The position numbers and the translations under genes were made by a program. Of a DNA stretch of 37,012 nucleotides, positions 10,224-18,750 are shown in pieces. Numbering within the stretch: position 1 is the stretch's first letter; every line of letters starts with the position of its first letter. Source of the DNA: Candidatus Acidiferrum typicum (GTDB lineage: Bacteria; Acidobacteriota; Terriglobia; Acidiferrales; UBA7541); NCBI GenBank assembly GCA_002478115.1, contig DLMH01000005.1, positions 1 to 37,012 on the forward strand, written 5' to 3'. The notes below the pieces were generated by a model. That model searched no databases, was not told where the DNA came from, and worked only from the letters and a program-made list of their open reading frames with translations.

Positions 10224-11000
10224 ATGCGCAGGTCATTGACTGGTTTTCTGTTCGTAGTCTGTACACTTGCCATCGTTATGCTCGGTGCCGCCACGGCCTG
10301 GACGCAATCCATGTCCCAGGAAAAGCCCACCCTCTACACGTATGTTTCGGAATGGGCCGTCCCCCGTGCTATGTGGGCCGATTATCAAAAGACGGAAGCC
10401 TCAGGGATCGACTCCATGAACAAACTCGTGGCCGACGGAACTTTGGTGGACTTCGGCAGTTACTCCGTCCTGAACCATCAGGAAGGCAGGCCGACGCACG
10501 GCAGTTGGTTTTCCGCTTATTCCATGGCCAATCTGATGAAAGTTCTGCAAGGGCTTCGCTCTAGTCCAGACGCAACGGGTCCCGTTTACTGCGCCTCAAA
10601 ACACTGGGACTTCATCTACGAAAGCCGCGGCTATAACGGCCATTCCGGCACCTTCAAAAACGGCTACCTGCGCGTTGGCCGCTGGAAATACAAGGCGGGC
10701 GCGAGCGATCCGGACGGCAAGATCATGAAGGCGACCATGGTCGCGGTGCTCGAAAAACTCCTCGCCGATGGCGCGCTCCACGGCTACCAGATCGACGAGG
10801 AAACCATCCATTCCAGCGATCCTGACGCCTTCTACCTCGCCATTGTTGCCAATGGGGCGGAAGGCATCGACAAGTTCAATGCCGCCCTCGAAGAAAGCGA
10901 GAAGAAGAACCCCGCGGGCATGGCCGGATTCGAGTCCTTGTTGGACACGCAAGGCCACCGCGACACCCTGGCATTCGTCGACACCATGACCCACAAGTAG
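10224..11000 (+). CDS. Secreted protein of unknown function with two ferredoxin-like repeats
   Basis: About 258 residues. The start is well fixed: the ATG at 10224 is preceded by GAGGAGGAA. A signal peptide is clear (MRRSLTGFLFVVCTLAIVM ending near AATAWTQS). The mature protein appears to consist of two related halves, each beginning with a strand ending in aromatic residues (LYTYVSEWAVPRAMWADYQK and YLRVGRWKYKAG). Each half also has a helix followed by a glycine-containing strand (LVADGTLVDFGSYSVLNH and LLADGALHGYQIDEETIHS). That spacing resembles a duplicated dimeric alpha/beta-barrel (ferredoxin-like) domain as in EthD/antibiotic-monooxygenase-type folds. I cannot name a catalytic residue or a function. 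Confidence 0.6.
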   Translation: MRRSLTGFLFVVCTLAIVMLGAATAWTQSMSQEKPTLYTYVSEWAVPRAMWADYQKTEASGIDSMNKLVADGTLVDFGSYSVLNHQEGRPTHGSWFSAYSMANLMKVLQGLRSSPDATGPVYCASKHWDFIYESRGYNGHSGTFKNGYLRVGRWKYKAGASDPDGKIMKATMVAVLEKLLADGALHGYQIDEETIHSSDPDAFYLAIVANGAEGIDKFNAALEESEKKNPAGMAGFESLLDTQGHRDTLAFVDTMTHK

Positions 11001-11023
11001 CTCGTAAACCAATTCGCTCCGCT

Positions 11024-11051
11024 GCGCCCCCGCAGCACCACGCGGGGGTGC
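11024..11051. terminator. GC-rich hairpin between convergent genes
   Basis: CCCCCGC (11027-11033) pairs with GCGGGGG (11042-11048) around an 8-nt loop, and flanking bases can extend the stem to about 10 bp. It sits exactly between the ends of two convergent genes. Neither side has a clear U-tract, so intrinsic termination is plausible but unproven. Confidence 0.35.
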
Positions 11052-11066
11052 GGTCGCGAAGGTGGA

Positions 11067-11888
11067 TTATTCCGTGTGCGTCAATGTGCGGACGTGAAGT
11101 TCCAGCGCCTGGTTGTACTGGCGCTCGATTTGTAGCTCGGTTTGCAGCTTCTTGATCAGCATTTCCAGGTGCGCGATTTCTGCGCGCAGCTTGAGCTCTA
11201 CCGATAGCCCGCCCACGCGCGCGGCAGGTGGCGCCGTCGGCGCGGGAGTTTGCGGCGCAGCAGGCGCCGGGCTCTGTCCCATAAATGCTTCCGCCACGGC
11301 ACGCGGCCAAATCGATTCGCCCTGTCGAGACTCCGCTGGTGGTGGCACGCTCACGAGCCCCGCAACAATCGGCATAACGCGTGCTGCCGGGGCAACCGGC
11401 GCAGCAAAGAGGCTGCTCAGTGACGGCACAGCCATGGGCCGTTCCGCGGTCGGCGTCGCTGGCTGAGGCACCGCCGGCGCCAGCAAATGCTTTACGCGTC
11501 CAATCAACTCCTGGGGCTGAAATGGTTTACGCACCAGATCATCCGCTTGTACTGCTACCGCCCGGTCCGCCACGCTCTTGTTCACCACGCCCGACATTAA
11601 TATCACTGGCGTCTTCCCATACTGCGGGTTTTGCTTGATCTGGCTGCACACCGAATACCCATCCTGATCCGGCATGATCACGTCCGTGATCACCACGTCC
11701 GGCGGGTGCTCCTCGAACTGCGCCAGCGCCGACGCCGCGTCCGCGCACGTAATCACGTGAATGTTTTCGCGGCGGAAGGCGATCTTGATCACTTCGCGCA
11801 TCGTTGCGCTGTCGTCAATGAAATAGACCGTGGGCGTGTGTTTCGCCTCGGCCTCGCCGATCGGCGGCATGGCGATCGCGTCGCTCAT
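11067..11888 (-). CDS. Response regulator with Pro/Ala linker and C-terminal coiled coil
   Basis: Protein of 273 residues and the last gene of chemosensory cluster 1. The receiver domain (about residues 18-135) has the acidic pair D25-D26, acceptor D69 (VVITDVIMP), the conserved Ser in VILMSG and the switch Lys in VRKPF, so it should be phosphorylated. A disordered linker rich in Ala and Pro (about 140-225) follows. The C-terminus is a probable coiled coil (LKLRAEIAHLEMLIKKLQ onward), likely for dimerisation or for docking to a partner. It has no DNA-binding or enzymatic domain. The start ATG overlaps the stop of the upstream gene (ATGA at 11885-11888), indicating translational coupling. Confidence 0.88.
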   Translation of the reverse strand: MSDAIAMPPIGEAEAKHTPTVYFIDDSATMREVIKIAFRRENIHVITCADAASALAQFEEHPPDVVITDVIMPDQDGYSVCSQIKQNPQYGKTPVILMSGVVNKSVADRAVAVQADDLVRKPFQPQELIGRVKHLLAPAVPQPATPTAERPMAVPSLSSLFAAPVAPAARVMPIVAGLVSVPPPAESRQGESIWPRAVAEAFMGQSPAPAAPQTPAPTAPPAARVGGLSVELKLRAEIAHLEMLIKKLQTELQIERQYNQALELHVRTLTHTE

Positions 11889-12670
11889 TGAGCCTCCTTG
11901 TCCGCAAGCTGGCCGGCGGTGTCGCGTGCCGTTTCGTCAAACTCACGCATGGCGTCCAGCATCAGGTCCGTCGCGGAGCGCAGCACCGTGCGCTGCGCCG
12001 ACGTCGCTCCGTACACAAACTTGTACACGCCGGAGTCGCAATCCACGCAGCTCTTCAGGATGTGCAGCACCGCCTCATCGCCAAACAGCGAGCCGCATTC
12101 CGCGTGGGTAATCTCTCCCGCGTCGAAAAACATCACCGCGTCCGTTTCGCCCGCGTTGATGGTCAGCGCGCCCGTCTGCCGTGCGTGCCCCAGCATTTGC
12201 ATCACGCCGGTCAGATCGTGGTGCGTCAAATTTCCGCTCAAGCTCGTGTCCGCCTGCCCCAGCATCTGCGTCGGCTGGAATCCTTCCAGCTTGCTCACGA
12301 TAATGTTCTTCACGTGATTCGCAATCGTTGCCGGAGAAAGTTGCCGGTCAATGTAATCGTCGCAGCCCGCCTGAAACGCTTCCATCAACGCCCGCTGGCT
12401 GCCATCGCCCAGCGCAATGATCGGCAGGGAAGCGTTCGAGGCGTCCGCGTGAATAATCTTCGCGATTTCCAGCGCCCCCATCTCGCGCATATTTGTGGCG
12501 CACACAATCGCGGTGGGCTTGTCATATTCCAGCGTGGTCAGCGCAAAGGCCGCTTGCGTCGTTGCCGTCACTTCAAACCCTTCCCGCTTCAGCGTGTCGC
12601 CGAGCCTTTTCGCAAACAGCACATTGCTGTCGATCAGCAGAATCTTCGCTGGTTTGCCCGGCAGCATCAT
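11885..12670 (-). CDS. Degenerate receiver joined to a DUF4388/PATAN-like domain
   Basis: Protein of 261 residues. The N-terminal domain has the receiver fold (AKILLIDSNVLFAKRLGDTLKREGF ... LPIIALGDG ... CDDYIDRQLSP) but has lost its phosphorylation chemistry. The acceptor Asp is Ala58 (IVCATNMREMG), one residue of the acidic pair is Ser15, the Thr/Ser is Gly88 and the switch Lys is Arg109. The C-terminal part (about 135-235; LSGNLTHHDLTGVMQMLGHARQTGALTI, then AVMFFDAGEITHAECGSLFGDEAVLHIL) matches the DUF4388/PATAN domain, a protein-interaction module often found in response regulators and gliding or pilus signalling. I infer a phosphorylation-independent adaptor. ATGA overlaps on both sides (12667-12670 and 11885-11888) place it firmly in the operon. 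Confidence 0.85.
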   Translation of the reverse strand: MMLPGKPAKILLIDSNVLFAKRLGDTLKREGFEVTATTQAAFALTTLEYDKPTAIVCATNMREMGALEIAKIIHADASNASLPIIALGDGSQRALMEAFQAGCDDYIDRQLSPATIANHVKNIIVSKLEGFQPTQMLGQADTSLSGNLTHHDLTGVMQMLGHARQTGALTINAGETDAVMFFDAGEITHAECGSLFGDEAVLHILKSCVDCDSGVYKFVYGATSAQRTVLRSATDLMLDAMREFDETARDTAGQLADKEAQ

Positions 12671-13146
12671 GCGTGCGCCTCCGGCAACGGCGCTCTGCCG
12701 GCTCCGCCTTCCATCGGCTCCATTCCTGGCGTCAGCGCGCCCAAGTTCAGCACCTCGATCACTTCCCCAGCATGGGAAAGCCACGCCGCCACGTGCGGTG
12801 AATCCGATGGCCCCGCCAGCGTCAAATCCGCCTGGATCAGCTCGCAATCGCCGCTCACGGGCAGCGCGACCCAGTCTGTCGTCCCTTCCTGGCGCCGTTT
12901 CGAAATCAGGTAATATCGTCGCGACGTCAAGCGCTTCCCGATCAGCTTTTCCGCGACGTCGCACACCGGCACCACTCGCCCCCGCCGCAGAATCACCCCG
13001 TCGATCTCCGGTGTCCGGTGCGCAAAGCGAAACATCCGGCTCGGCGCCACCAGTTCGGACACCTGGTCCGCCGCCAGCGCAAATCGCCGGTCGCCCAGCC
13101 GCAACAGCACGCAGGATCGCGCATCGAGTTGTTCCGTCCAGCTCAC
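12667..13146 (-). CDS. CheW-like adaptor (third of cluster 1)
   Basis: Protein of 159 residues with a CheW-type SH3-like double-barrel pattern: SCVLLRLGDRRFALAADQVSELV, then EIDGVILRRGRVVPVCDVAEKLIG, then VALPVSGDCELIQADLTL and GEVIEVLNLGAL. CheW proteins couple receptors to CheA. It is divergent in the middle loop. I chose the GTG at 13146 because it overlaps the upstream stop codon in GTGA (13143-13146); the longer open frame encodes nothing CheW-like before this point. It directly follows another CheW-like gene, so the two may form a paired or split adaptor. Confidence 0.85.
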   Translation of the reverse strand: MSWTEQLDARSCVLLRLGDRRFALAADQVSELVAPSRMFRFAHRTPEIDGVILRRGRVVPVCDVAEKLIGKRLTSRRYYLISKRRQEGTTDWVALPVSGDCELIQADLTLAGPSDSPHVAAWLSHAGEVIEVLNLGALTPGMEPMEGGAGRAPLPEAHA

Positions 13147-13676
13147 GGTGTCAATTCCACTTCTGGTGCGCTCGCCGCCTGGGCCTCCAGCAACGCCCCA
13201 GCTGCCGCATCCAATTGCAACAATTCCTGCTCCGTAAGGAATCCTTGCGGGTTCACCACCGGAATCACGTTTTGATCCAGTACCGTCAACCCGCGGTACC
13301 ACACGCGTTCCTCGTGGCAAAACGCCGGCGACAGCGCCTGCAGCCGCGTCATCGTCGTCATCTTCTCGATGCCGTCAATCAGCAGCCCCACGCGCGTTTT
13401 GCGCAGAAGAAAAATCAGGGCCGCCGGCGATGGCCGCAATCCGAAGTGCAGCGCCGCATTCACCACGTAAACGCTACGCTCGCCGCGCTTCAGCAGGTGC
13501 CGAACTTTGGGGACGCTGGCTTCATCGATCTCCATCGACGCTCCCGCCAGGCTGTCCACGCTACGCACTTCCTGCACCGAAGCGGAAGAAATCGCGAAAA
13601 CCTGGTTGCTGCTTCGGAACAGAATGATCTGTTCCGTGCGCACCGCCGGCGTCTTGTGCACGGACTCAAAGCGCAT
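13143..13676 (-). CDS. CheW-like adaptor (second of cluster 1)
   Basis: Protein of 177 residues with a CheW-like fold: EQIILFRSSNQVFAISSASVQEVRSV at the start, SVYVVNAALHFG in the middle, then FLLRKTRVGLLIDGIEKMTTM and RVWYRGLTVLDQNVIPVVNP. It lacks the usual 'G.I.LRG..IP..DL' loop of standard CheW and is longer, with an Ala-rich C-terminal tail (about 150-177). It overlaps the cheB-like gene by one base (TGATG) and the next CheW gene by GTGA, so translation of the three is coupled. Role by family: linking receptors to the CheA kinase of this cluster. Confidence 0.8.
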   Translation of the reverse strand: MRFESVHKTPAVRTEQIILFRSSNQVFAISSASVQEVRSVDSLAGASMEIDEASVPKVRHLLKRGERSVYVVNAALHFGLRPSPAALIFLLRKTRVGLLIDGIEKMTTMTRLQALSPAFCHEERVWYRGLTVLDQNVIPVVNPQGFLTEQELLQLDAAAGALLEAQAASAPEVELTP

Positions 13677-14806
13677 CAGCGTGCTCCTACGGGCGCCACG
13701 CGGCTCAGTCCCAGCACGCGCTTCTCGATCGCTGGATAAATATCGTCAATCCCCAGCACTTGGTCCACTACGCCCGCCTTAATGGCTTCCGCCGGCATTC
13801 CAAAAATCACGCATGTCGCTTCATCCTGCGCCAGCACCAGCCCGCCCGCCGACTTGATGGCCCGCGCCCCGCGCGCCCCGTCGCTGCCCATTCCCGTCAA
13901 CACCACGGCAATGCTCATTGCTCCTGCGTACGCCGCGATCGATTCCATGGTCACATCGATGTTCGGCACGTACCCCTCAATCCGTCCGGTCGTGCTGTCC
14001 AACTGAATGCGCCCCGTCGGCGTCACCCGCAGATGCTGCCCGCCCGGGCAGATGTACAGCGTCCCCGGCTGCACCGGCTCGCTCGCTTCCCCTTCCTTCA
14101 CGCGTACTCCCGTAAACTCCGCGAGCTGCAAGGCGTATTGCGTGGTGAAAGCCGCGGGCATGTGCTGCACCAGAAACACCGCCGCCGGAAAATCTTTTGT
14201 GAACCCCGGCGCCATCCGCATCACCGTCGCCGGCCCTCCCGTCGATGCCGCCAACACCACCACCGGGAAGCGCAATTCGGCCGGAACGATGGGGGTGGGC
14301 TGCGCCAAGCGCACTCTCTGCACCGGTGCCGCCGCGCCCATTCCCGCTCCCTGTACCGCCGTGACCATCCGCGACGCCGTGCGCACCACTCTCACCTTCG
14401 CCGCCATCCGCACCTTGCGTATCAGCTCTTCCTTCGCGCTTTGCATATCCAAATCAATTCCGGCCGATGGCTTGGTCACAAACTCAATCGCGCCCAGTTC
14501 CAGCGCCTTCAGCGTCTTGGCCGCGCCTTCCCGCGTCTCCGAGCTCACCACCACGATCGGCCGCGGATTTGTCGTCATGATATGCGCCGTGGCCTGCAAG
14601 CCGTCCATGTGCGGCATGTTCAAGTCCATCGTGATCACGTCCGGCTTCAGCGTCTCCGCCATCGCGATCGCTTCCCGCCCGTCTGTGGCATGCCCGACAA
14701 CCTGCAGTTGGTCATCCGAATTGAAAATCGACTCCAGCACACGCTGCATGAACGTGGAATCCTCCACGACGAGCACGCGAAACTTCTTGGGCTGGCTGCT
14801 CACCAT
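13676..14806 (-). CDS. cheB: CheB protein-glutamate methylesterase
   Basis: Complete 376-residue CheB. The receiver (about residues 9-125) has acceptor D61 (VITMDLNMPHMDG) and Lys in VTKPS. After a linker, the methylesterase domain (about 180-365) carries the catalytic triad motifs: Ser in VVLAASTGGP, His in FLVQHMPAAF and Asp in VLTGMGSDGARG. It removes methyl groups from (and deamidates) receptor glutamines/glutamates when phosphorylated by CheA, giving adaptation. It starts 6 nt after the end of the CheA-type gene. The second CheB in this window (34558-35709) belongs to the other cluster. Confidence 0.95.
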   Translation of the reverse strand: MVSSQPKKFRVLVVEDSTFMQRVLESIFNSDDQLQVVGHATDGREAIAMAETLKPDVITMDLNMPHMDGLQATAHIMTTNPRPIVVVSSETREGAAKTLKALELGAIEFVTKPSAGIDLDMQSAKEELIRKVRMAAKVRVVRTASRMVTAVQGAGMGAAAPVQRVRLAQPTPIVPAELRFPVVVLAASTGGPATVMRMAPGFTKDFPAAVFLVQHMPAAFTTQYALQLAEFTGVRVKEGEASEPVQPGTLYICPGGQHLRVTPTGRIQLDSTTGRIEGYVPNIDVTMESIAAYAGAMSIAVVLTGMGSDGARGARAIKSAGGLVLAQDEATCVIFGMPAEAIKAGVVDQVLGIDDIYPAIEKRVLGLSRVAPVGAR

Positions 14807-14812
14807 TTTCGC

Positions 14813-17800
14813 TTACCCGACCGGCACAACCGGACGTGCCGCCTCCTTGCCCATCAGTTGCTCCACTGCCGCCAGCAACTGATCTTCCTGCACCGGCTTG
14901 GTCAAGAATGCCGAAGCTCCTTCCTTCAAGGCGCGGTCGCGATGCTTTGCGCCGGCTCGCGAAGTCACCACCATCACCGGGATGCGCCGCGTCGCGGGAC
15001 TTTGTCGCAATTGCGTCATCAGCTCGTATCCCGTCATGCGCGGCATTTCCAGGTCCGTGATCACCAGGTGGCAGCCATGCTGCGAAACCAGTTCCGCTGC
15101 CTCCAGTCCATCCGCGGCCAGTTTCACGCGATAGCCGTTCTTCTCCAGCATGCGTCCCACAAACTTACGTACGCTGATCGAATCGTCCGCAATCACGATC
15201 ACGCGCTCCTGCTCCACGCGGTCGATGGCATCGGCTGGAATCGTTCCGCGCGCCACGGCCGTCGACCCCGGCGCAAACACGCGCGCCGCGCTCGCGCTCG
15301 CCTGCACCGCGCGCCGCTCGCTTGGCTCGTTCGCCACCATGCGGTTCAGGTCAATCAGCAGAATCAGGCTTCCATCCGGCGCAATCGTCGTCCCGGGGAA
15401 GAGCTTTACGCGCCGCAGATACTCGCCCAGGTTCTTGATGACGATTTCGTCTTTGCCCAGCACTTCCTCGACGACCAGGCCAATTTGCCGGCTCCCCGCG
15501 TTTGCCACCACCATGCGGAAATACCCGTTGATCGGTTCCAGCGGCGGCAGCCCCAGATACGAATCAAGCCGCACCACTTCCGTCACGACGTCGCGCACCT
15601 TGGTCAGCAGCTTCCCGCCCACATCCTCGATTTCATCTGCGCGCAACCGCCGGATCTCTTCCACCACCGCCAGCGGCAGCGCAAAGTGGGTCGCGCCGCA
15701 GCGCACGAACAGCGCCGGCGAAATAATCAGGGTCAACGGCACTTTCAACGTGAACTTCGTCCCCAGCCCCGCCGTGCTCTGCACTTCGATTTCGCCATTC
15801 AGCGTGTTCAGGTTGGACCGCACAACATCGAGGCCCACGCCCCGCCCCGCCAATTCCGTCTTCACTACCGCCGTCGAAAAGCCTGGGTGGAATAGCATCT
15901 CGCGCAGGTCGCGCTCGGTCAGCCGGTCCGCCGTTTCCCCGGACACCAGCCCGCAATCGATCGCGCTCTGCTTCACGCGCTGGTAATCGATCCCTCGCCC
16001 GTTGTCTTCCACCTCGATGTAAATGTGATTGCCGCGGTGATACGCGCGCAGAAATACCGTGCCCTTGTCTGGCTTGCCGGCAGCGGCGCGATCCGCCGGA
16101 CCCTCAATGCCATGCGCCACGGAGTTCCGCACCAGGTGCACCAGCGGATCCGAAATCTGCTGGATAATGTTGTTGTCGAGTTCCGTCTCGCTCCCGGAAA
16201 ACTCCAGCTCCACCTGCTTCTTTGCCGATTTCGCGGCGTCCCGCACCGTCCGCGAGAGCAGGGAATAGAGCGTTCCGATCGGCACCATGCGCGCGGCCGT
16301 AATCTCGTCCTGCAGGTGGTGCGCCAGCTTGCTGAATTCGTCGATGTCGCCTTCCACCCGCCCGATGAACCCCTCCAGCTGCGACAGCACTTCGTTCACG
16401 TCCGCCGATATTTCCGTCATCGACCGCGACAATATGTTGAAATCGTCGTAGCGGTCCATCTCCAGTTCGCTGAACTCTTCCAGGTACGATGCCTCGCCCG
16501 CCGCCGCGCTCGTCAGCATCTTCTGCGTTTGGGAAGCCGCCCACGGCGTCCCCGGTTGCAGTGTCCGCAGCCGGTTGAACTCGTACTTCTCCTGAAACTC
16601 GTTGACCTTGTTCTGCAGGCGCTCCTTCGAAAAGCTCAGCGTGTCGATCAGCTTCTCGAGTTCCGCCACGCGCCCCAGCATCTTCGTACGGTTGATCACC
16701 AACTCGCCGACCGTATTCATCATGCGGTCGAGCCGTCCCAGCGAGATGCGCACGGACTTCGATACCAGTGCTTGCTTCTTGCTGGCGCGGACGCCTTGCT
16801 TCGCCGCCGCGCGTTCGATTGCCGGCTTTCCTGGTTCCACGCCCGCTGCTTCCGGCTCCACCACGGTCCCGGCCGGCGCTTCTTCCTCGGCTTCCAGCGG
16901 TGCGAACTCCGCGATGCGTCCCAGCAGAGAATCCACGCCTGCGCGCATGTCCGCGTCATCCGCCCAGGCGCGGTGCAGCGTCTTCTTCAGCACATCCACG
17001 GACTCAAGGCACAAATCCACGACCGCGGGTGACGGCTGGATTTCCCCGTCGCGCATGCGGCCGATCAGGTCTTCCACGCGGTGCGCCATCGCGCCCAGCC
17101 GCCGCAATCCCACCTGCGCCGCCGATCCCTTCACGGTATGAATCGCGCGGAATAACCGGTTGATCTCTTCCGGATTGTTGTTGCCTTCCAGCGAGAGCAG
17201 GCAATCGCTCACCACTTGCAAGTGCTCTTCCGCTTCAGGCTGGAAGAATTCCAGAATCTCGTCCGGCACTTCATCATCGGTGGGCAACGCATCGAAATAC
17301 GAACCCGTCAATCCGGCCGGCGCCGTCTCTGTGTCTCTCGCGGCAGCCTGCAACTCAGCCTGTGCCTGTGCTTCTGCTTCTGCCCGCGCATCCTCCCCGG
17401 GCTGGGACAAATTCAAGGGCGGCGGCTCCGGCGGAAAAGCAAACCGGTATCTCTCCTTGAACGCGGCCATATCTTCCACGTTCTCCTGCCCGGTATCGCT
17501 CATTTCCAGCAGGCAGGTCTCCAGCACGGAAATGCCGTCGGAAAGAAACTCCGTCAGCGGTCCGTGCAGATCGTCTCCCAGCGGCGCATTCAGCGCATAC
17601 TGGAATACGTGCGCCAGCTTCGCCGCAACCTCCGAAAATCTTGGAAAGCCGTAACTTGCCGAAGTGCCGCCCAGCGTGTGCGCCGCAATGTACAACCGCT
17701 CCATGTCCTCGCGGCGCGGTGAAACCTCCTGCAGCACACCCACATACTCCCGCAGGTATTGCAGGTGCTCCGACGCTTCCTGGAGGAACATCTCGACGGA

Positions 17801-17821
17801 TTCGCGGTCCGGCATGCTCAC
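14813..17821 (-). CDS. CheA-type hybrid kinase with two Hpt domains and a receiver (ChpA/FrzE-like)
   Basis: About 1002 residues. Order of domains: Hpt1 with His48 (AAHTLGGTSAS; the usual Lys after the His-x-x is Gly), Hpt2 with His228 (AIHTVKGSAAQ), dimerisation region (LDRMMNTVGELVINRTKML), HATPase (LVRNSVAHGIE, DNGRGID, GRGVGLDVV), CheW-like regulatory domain (LFVRCGATHFALPLAVVEEI), and a C-terminal receiver with acceptor Asp at about 923 (VITDLEMPRMTG). This architecture is typical of the CheA proteins of type IV pilus and gliding systems (ChpA, PilL, FrzE). I prefer the GTG at 17821: it overlaps the cheR stop in GTGA and has GGAGGG 6 nt upstream. The ATG at 17815 is 12 nt from that site. 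Confidence 0.93.
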   Translation of the reverse strand: MSMPDRESVEMFLQEASEHLQYLREYVGVLQEVSPRREDMERLYIAAHTLGGTSASYGFPRFSEVAAKLAHVFQYALNAPLGDDLHGPLTEFLSDGISVLETCLLEMSDTGQENVEDMAAFKERYRFAFPPEPPPLNLSQPGEDARAEAEAQAQAELQAAARDTETAPAGLTGSYFDALPTDDEVPDEILEFFQPEAEEHLQVVSDCLLSLEGNNNPEEINRLFRAIHTVKGSAAQVGLRRLGAMAHRVEDLIGRMRDGEIQPSPAVVDLCLESVDVLKKTLHRAWADDADMRAGVDSLLGRIAEFAPLEAEEEAPAGTVVEPEAAGVEPGKPAIERAAAKQGVRASKKQALVSKSVRISLGRLDRMMNTVGELVINRTKMLGRVAELEKLIDTLSFSKERLQNKVNEFQEKYEFNRLRTLQPGTPWAASQTQKMLTSAAAGEASYLEEFSELEMDRYDDFNILSRSMTEISADVNEVLSQLEGFIGRVEGDIDEFSKLAHHLQDEITAARMVPIGTLYSLLSRTVRDAAKSAKKQVELEFSGSETELDNNIIQQISDPLVHLVRNSVAHGIEGPADRAAAGKPDKGTVFLRAYHRGNHIYIEVEDNGRGIDYQRVKQSAIDCGLVSGETADRLTERDLREMLFHPGFSTAVVKTELAGRGVGLDVVRSNLNTLNGEIEVQSTAGLGTKFTLKVPLTLIISPALFVRCGATHFALPLAVVEEIRRLRADEIEDVGGKLLTKVRDVVTEVVRLDSYLGLPPLEPINGYFRMVVANAGSRQIGLVVEEVLGKDEIVIKNLGEYLRRVKLFPGTTIAPDGSLILLIDLNRMVANEPSERRAVQASASAARVFAPGSTAVARGTIPADAIDRVEQERVIVIADDSISVRKFVGRMLEKNGYRVKLAADGLEAAELVSQHGCHLVITDLEMPRMTGYELMTQLRQSPATRRIPVMVVTSRAGAKHRDRALKEGASAFLTKPVQEDQLLAAVEQLMGKEAARPVVPVG

Positions 17822-18702
17822 GCGCGTCCCTCCGCCACCAATTCCGGCTTCTGCACTTCTTCCACTGTCGGCTTGCGATACAAAATACAATCGCCCAGCA
17901 CGATGGCCTGGAATTTCACCGGCATCTTCGAGATCGACTCGGAATGCCCCAGAAACAGGTACCCGCCCGGCTCCAGCGACTCATAAAACTTCTGCACCAG
18001 CGCCCGCCGCCGCTCCTCCGTGAAATAGATCAGCACATTCATGCAAAAAATCAGGTCCATGCGGCCCACGTAAACCGGCGAAGCCAGATTCATCTGCGCG
18101 AATGTCACCAGCCTCCGCAGCCGGGGTTTCACCTGGAAACCGCCGTTCACCGCTGTGAAATGCGCCGCCAGTTGCTGTTCATTCACGCTGGCGATGCTGC
18201 GCCCGGCGTAGGTCGCGTGCTCCGCTTTCTTCAACGCCTGCCGTCCCAAATCCGTCGCCAGAATCTCCACGTTCCAGGCGTCCGCGAAGGAAAGCGAGTC
18301 CAGGATGGTGATTGCGATCGAGTACGGTTCTTCTCCCGTCGAACACCCCGCGCTCCACACCCGCAGCGTCCGCGGATTCTTCCAGAATTTTATGGCGTGC
18401 AGTTCCGGCAGCACGCGCTTCTCGAACGCGTCGAACACCGCCGGATACCGGAAAAACGATGTCTCCTGCGTCAGCAGCCGTTCCAGCAGCGTTTCATACT
18501 CCACGTTCGTCTTGCGAATCGCCCGCAGCAGTTCGTTCCCGCGCGTGAACCCTCGATCATGCAGATGTTCGCGGACTCGCGTGGAGAAGAACCTCTCCCG
18601 CGATTGGTCGAAATGGATGCCTGTCCGCTCCTCGATCAGCATGCGGATCTCGCTCAGTTCGTGTTCGCTCAAACCGTGTCCCGCCCCGTGGCGTTCGCTC
18701 AT
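17818..18702 (-). CDS. cheR: CheR chemoreceptor methyltransferase
   Basis: CheR of about 294 residues that transfers methyl groups from S-adenosylmethionine to receptor glutamates. The N-terminal helical domain (LSEIRMLIEERTGIHFDQSRERFF) is followed by the Rossmann domain with the SAM-binding motif VWSAGCSTGEEPYSIA. Further signatures are ILATDLGRQAL, DLIFCMNVLIYF and LEPGGYLFLGHSES. An LTQETSFFRYP motif lies before the SAM site, as in the family. A GTG at 18711 would add three residues; neither start has a strong ribosome site. The gene lies between the MCP and CheA genes of cluster 1, and its stop overlaps the CheA start. Confidence 0.94.
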   Translation of the reverse strand: MSERHGAGHGLSEHELSEIRMLIEERTGIHFDQSRERFFSTRVREHLHDRGFTRGNELLRAIRKTNVEYETLLERLLTQETSFFRYPAVFDAFEKRVLPELHAIKFWKNPRTLRVWSAGCSTGEEPYSIAITILDSLSFADAWNVEILATDLGRQALKKAEHATYAGRSIASVNEQQLAAHFTAVNGGFQVKPRLRRLVTFAQMNLASPVYVGRMDLIFCMNVLIYFTEERRRALVQKFYESLEPGGYLFLGHSESISKMPVKFQAIVLGDCILYRKPTVEEVQKPELVAEGRA

Positions 18703-18750
18703 CTTGGTCACGCTTTTGCCCCGGCTTCGCGCCCGGGCATGGTTTCACCG

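Noticed and set aside
13760..15895. Open frame of 711 codons on the plus strand opposite cheB and the CheA-type gene of cluster 1
   Set aside because: His/Arg-rich translation with no fold pattern, directly antisense to conserved catalytic domains.
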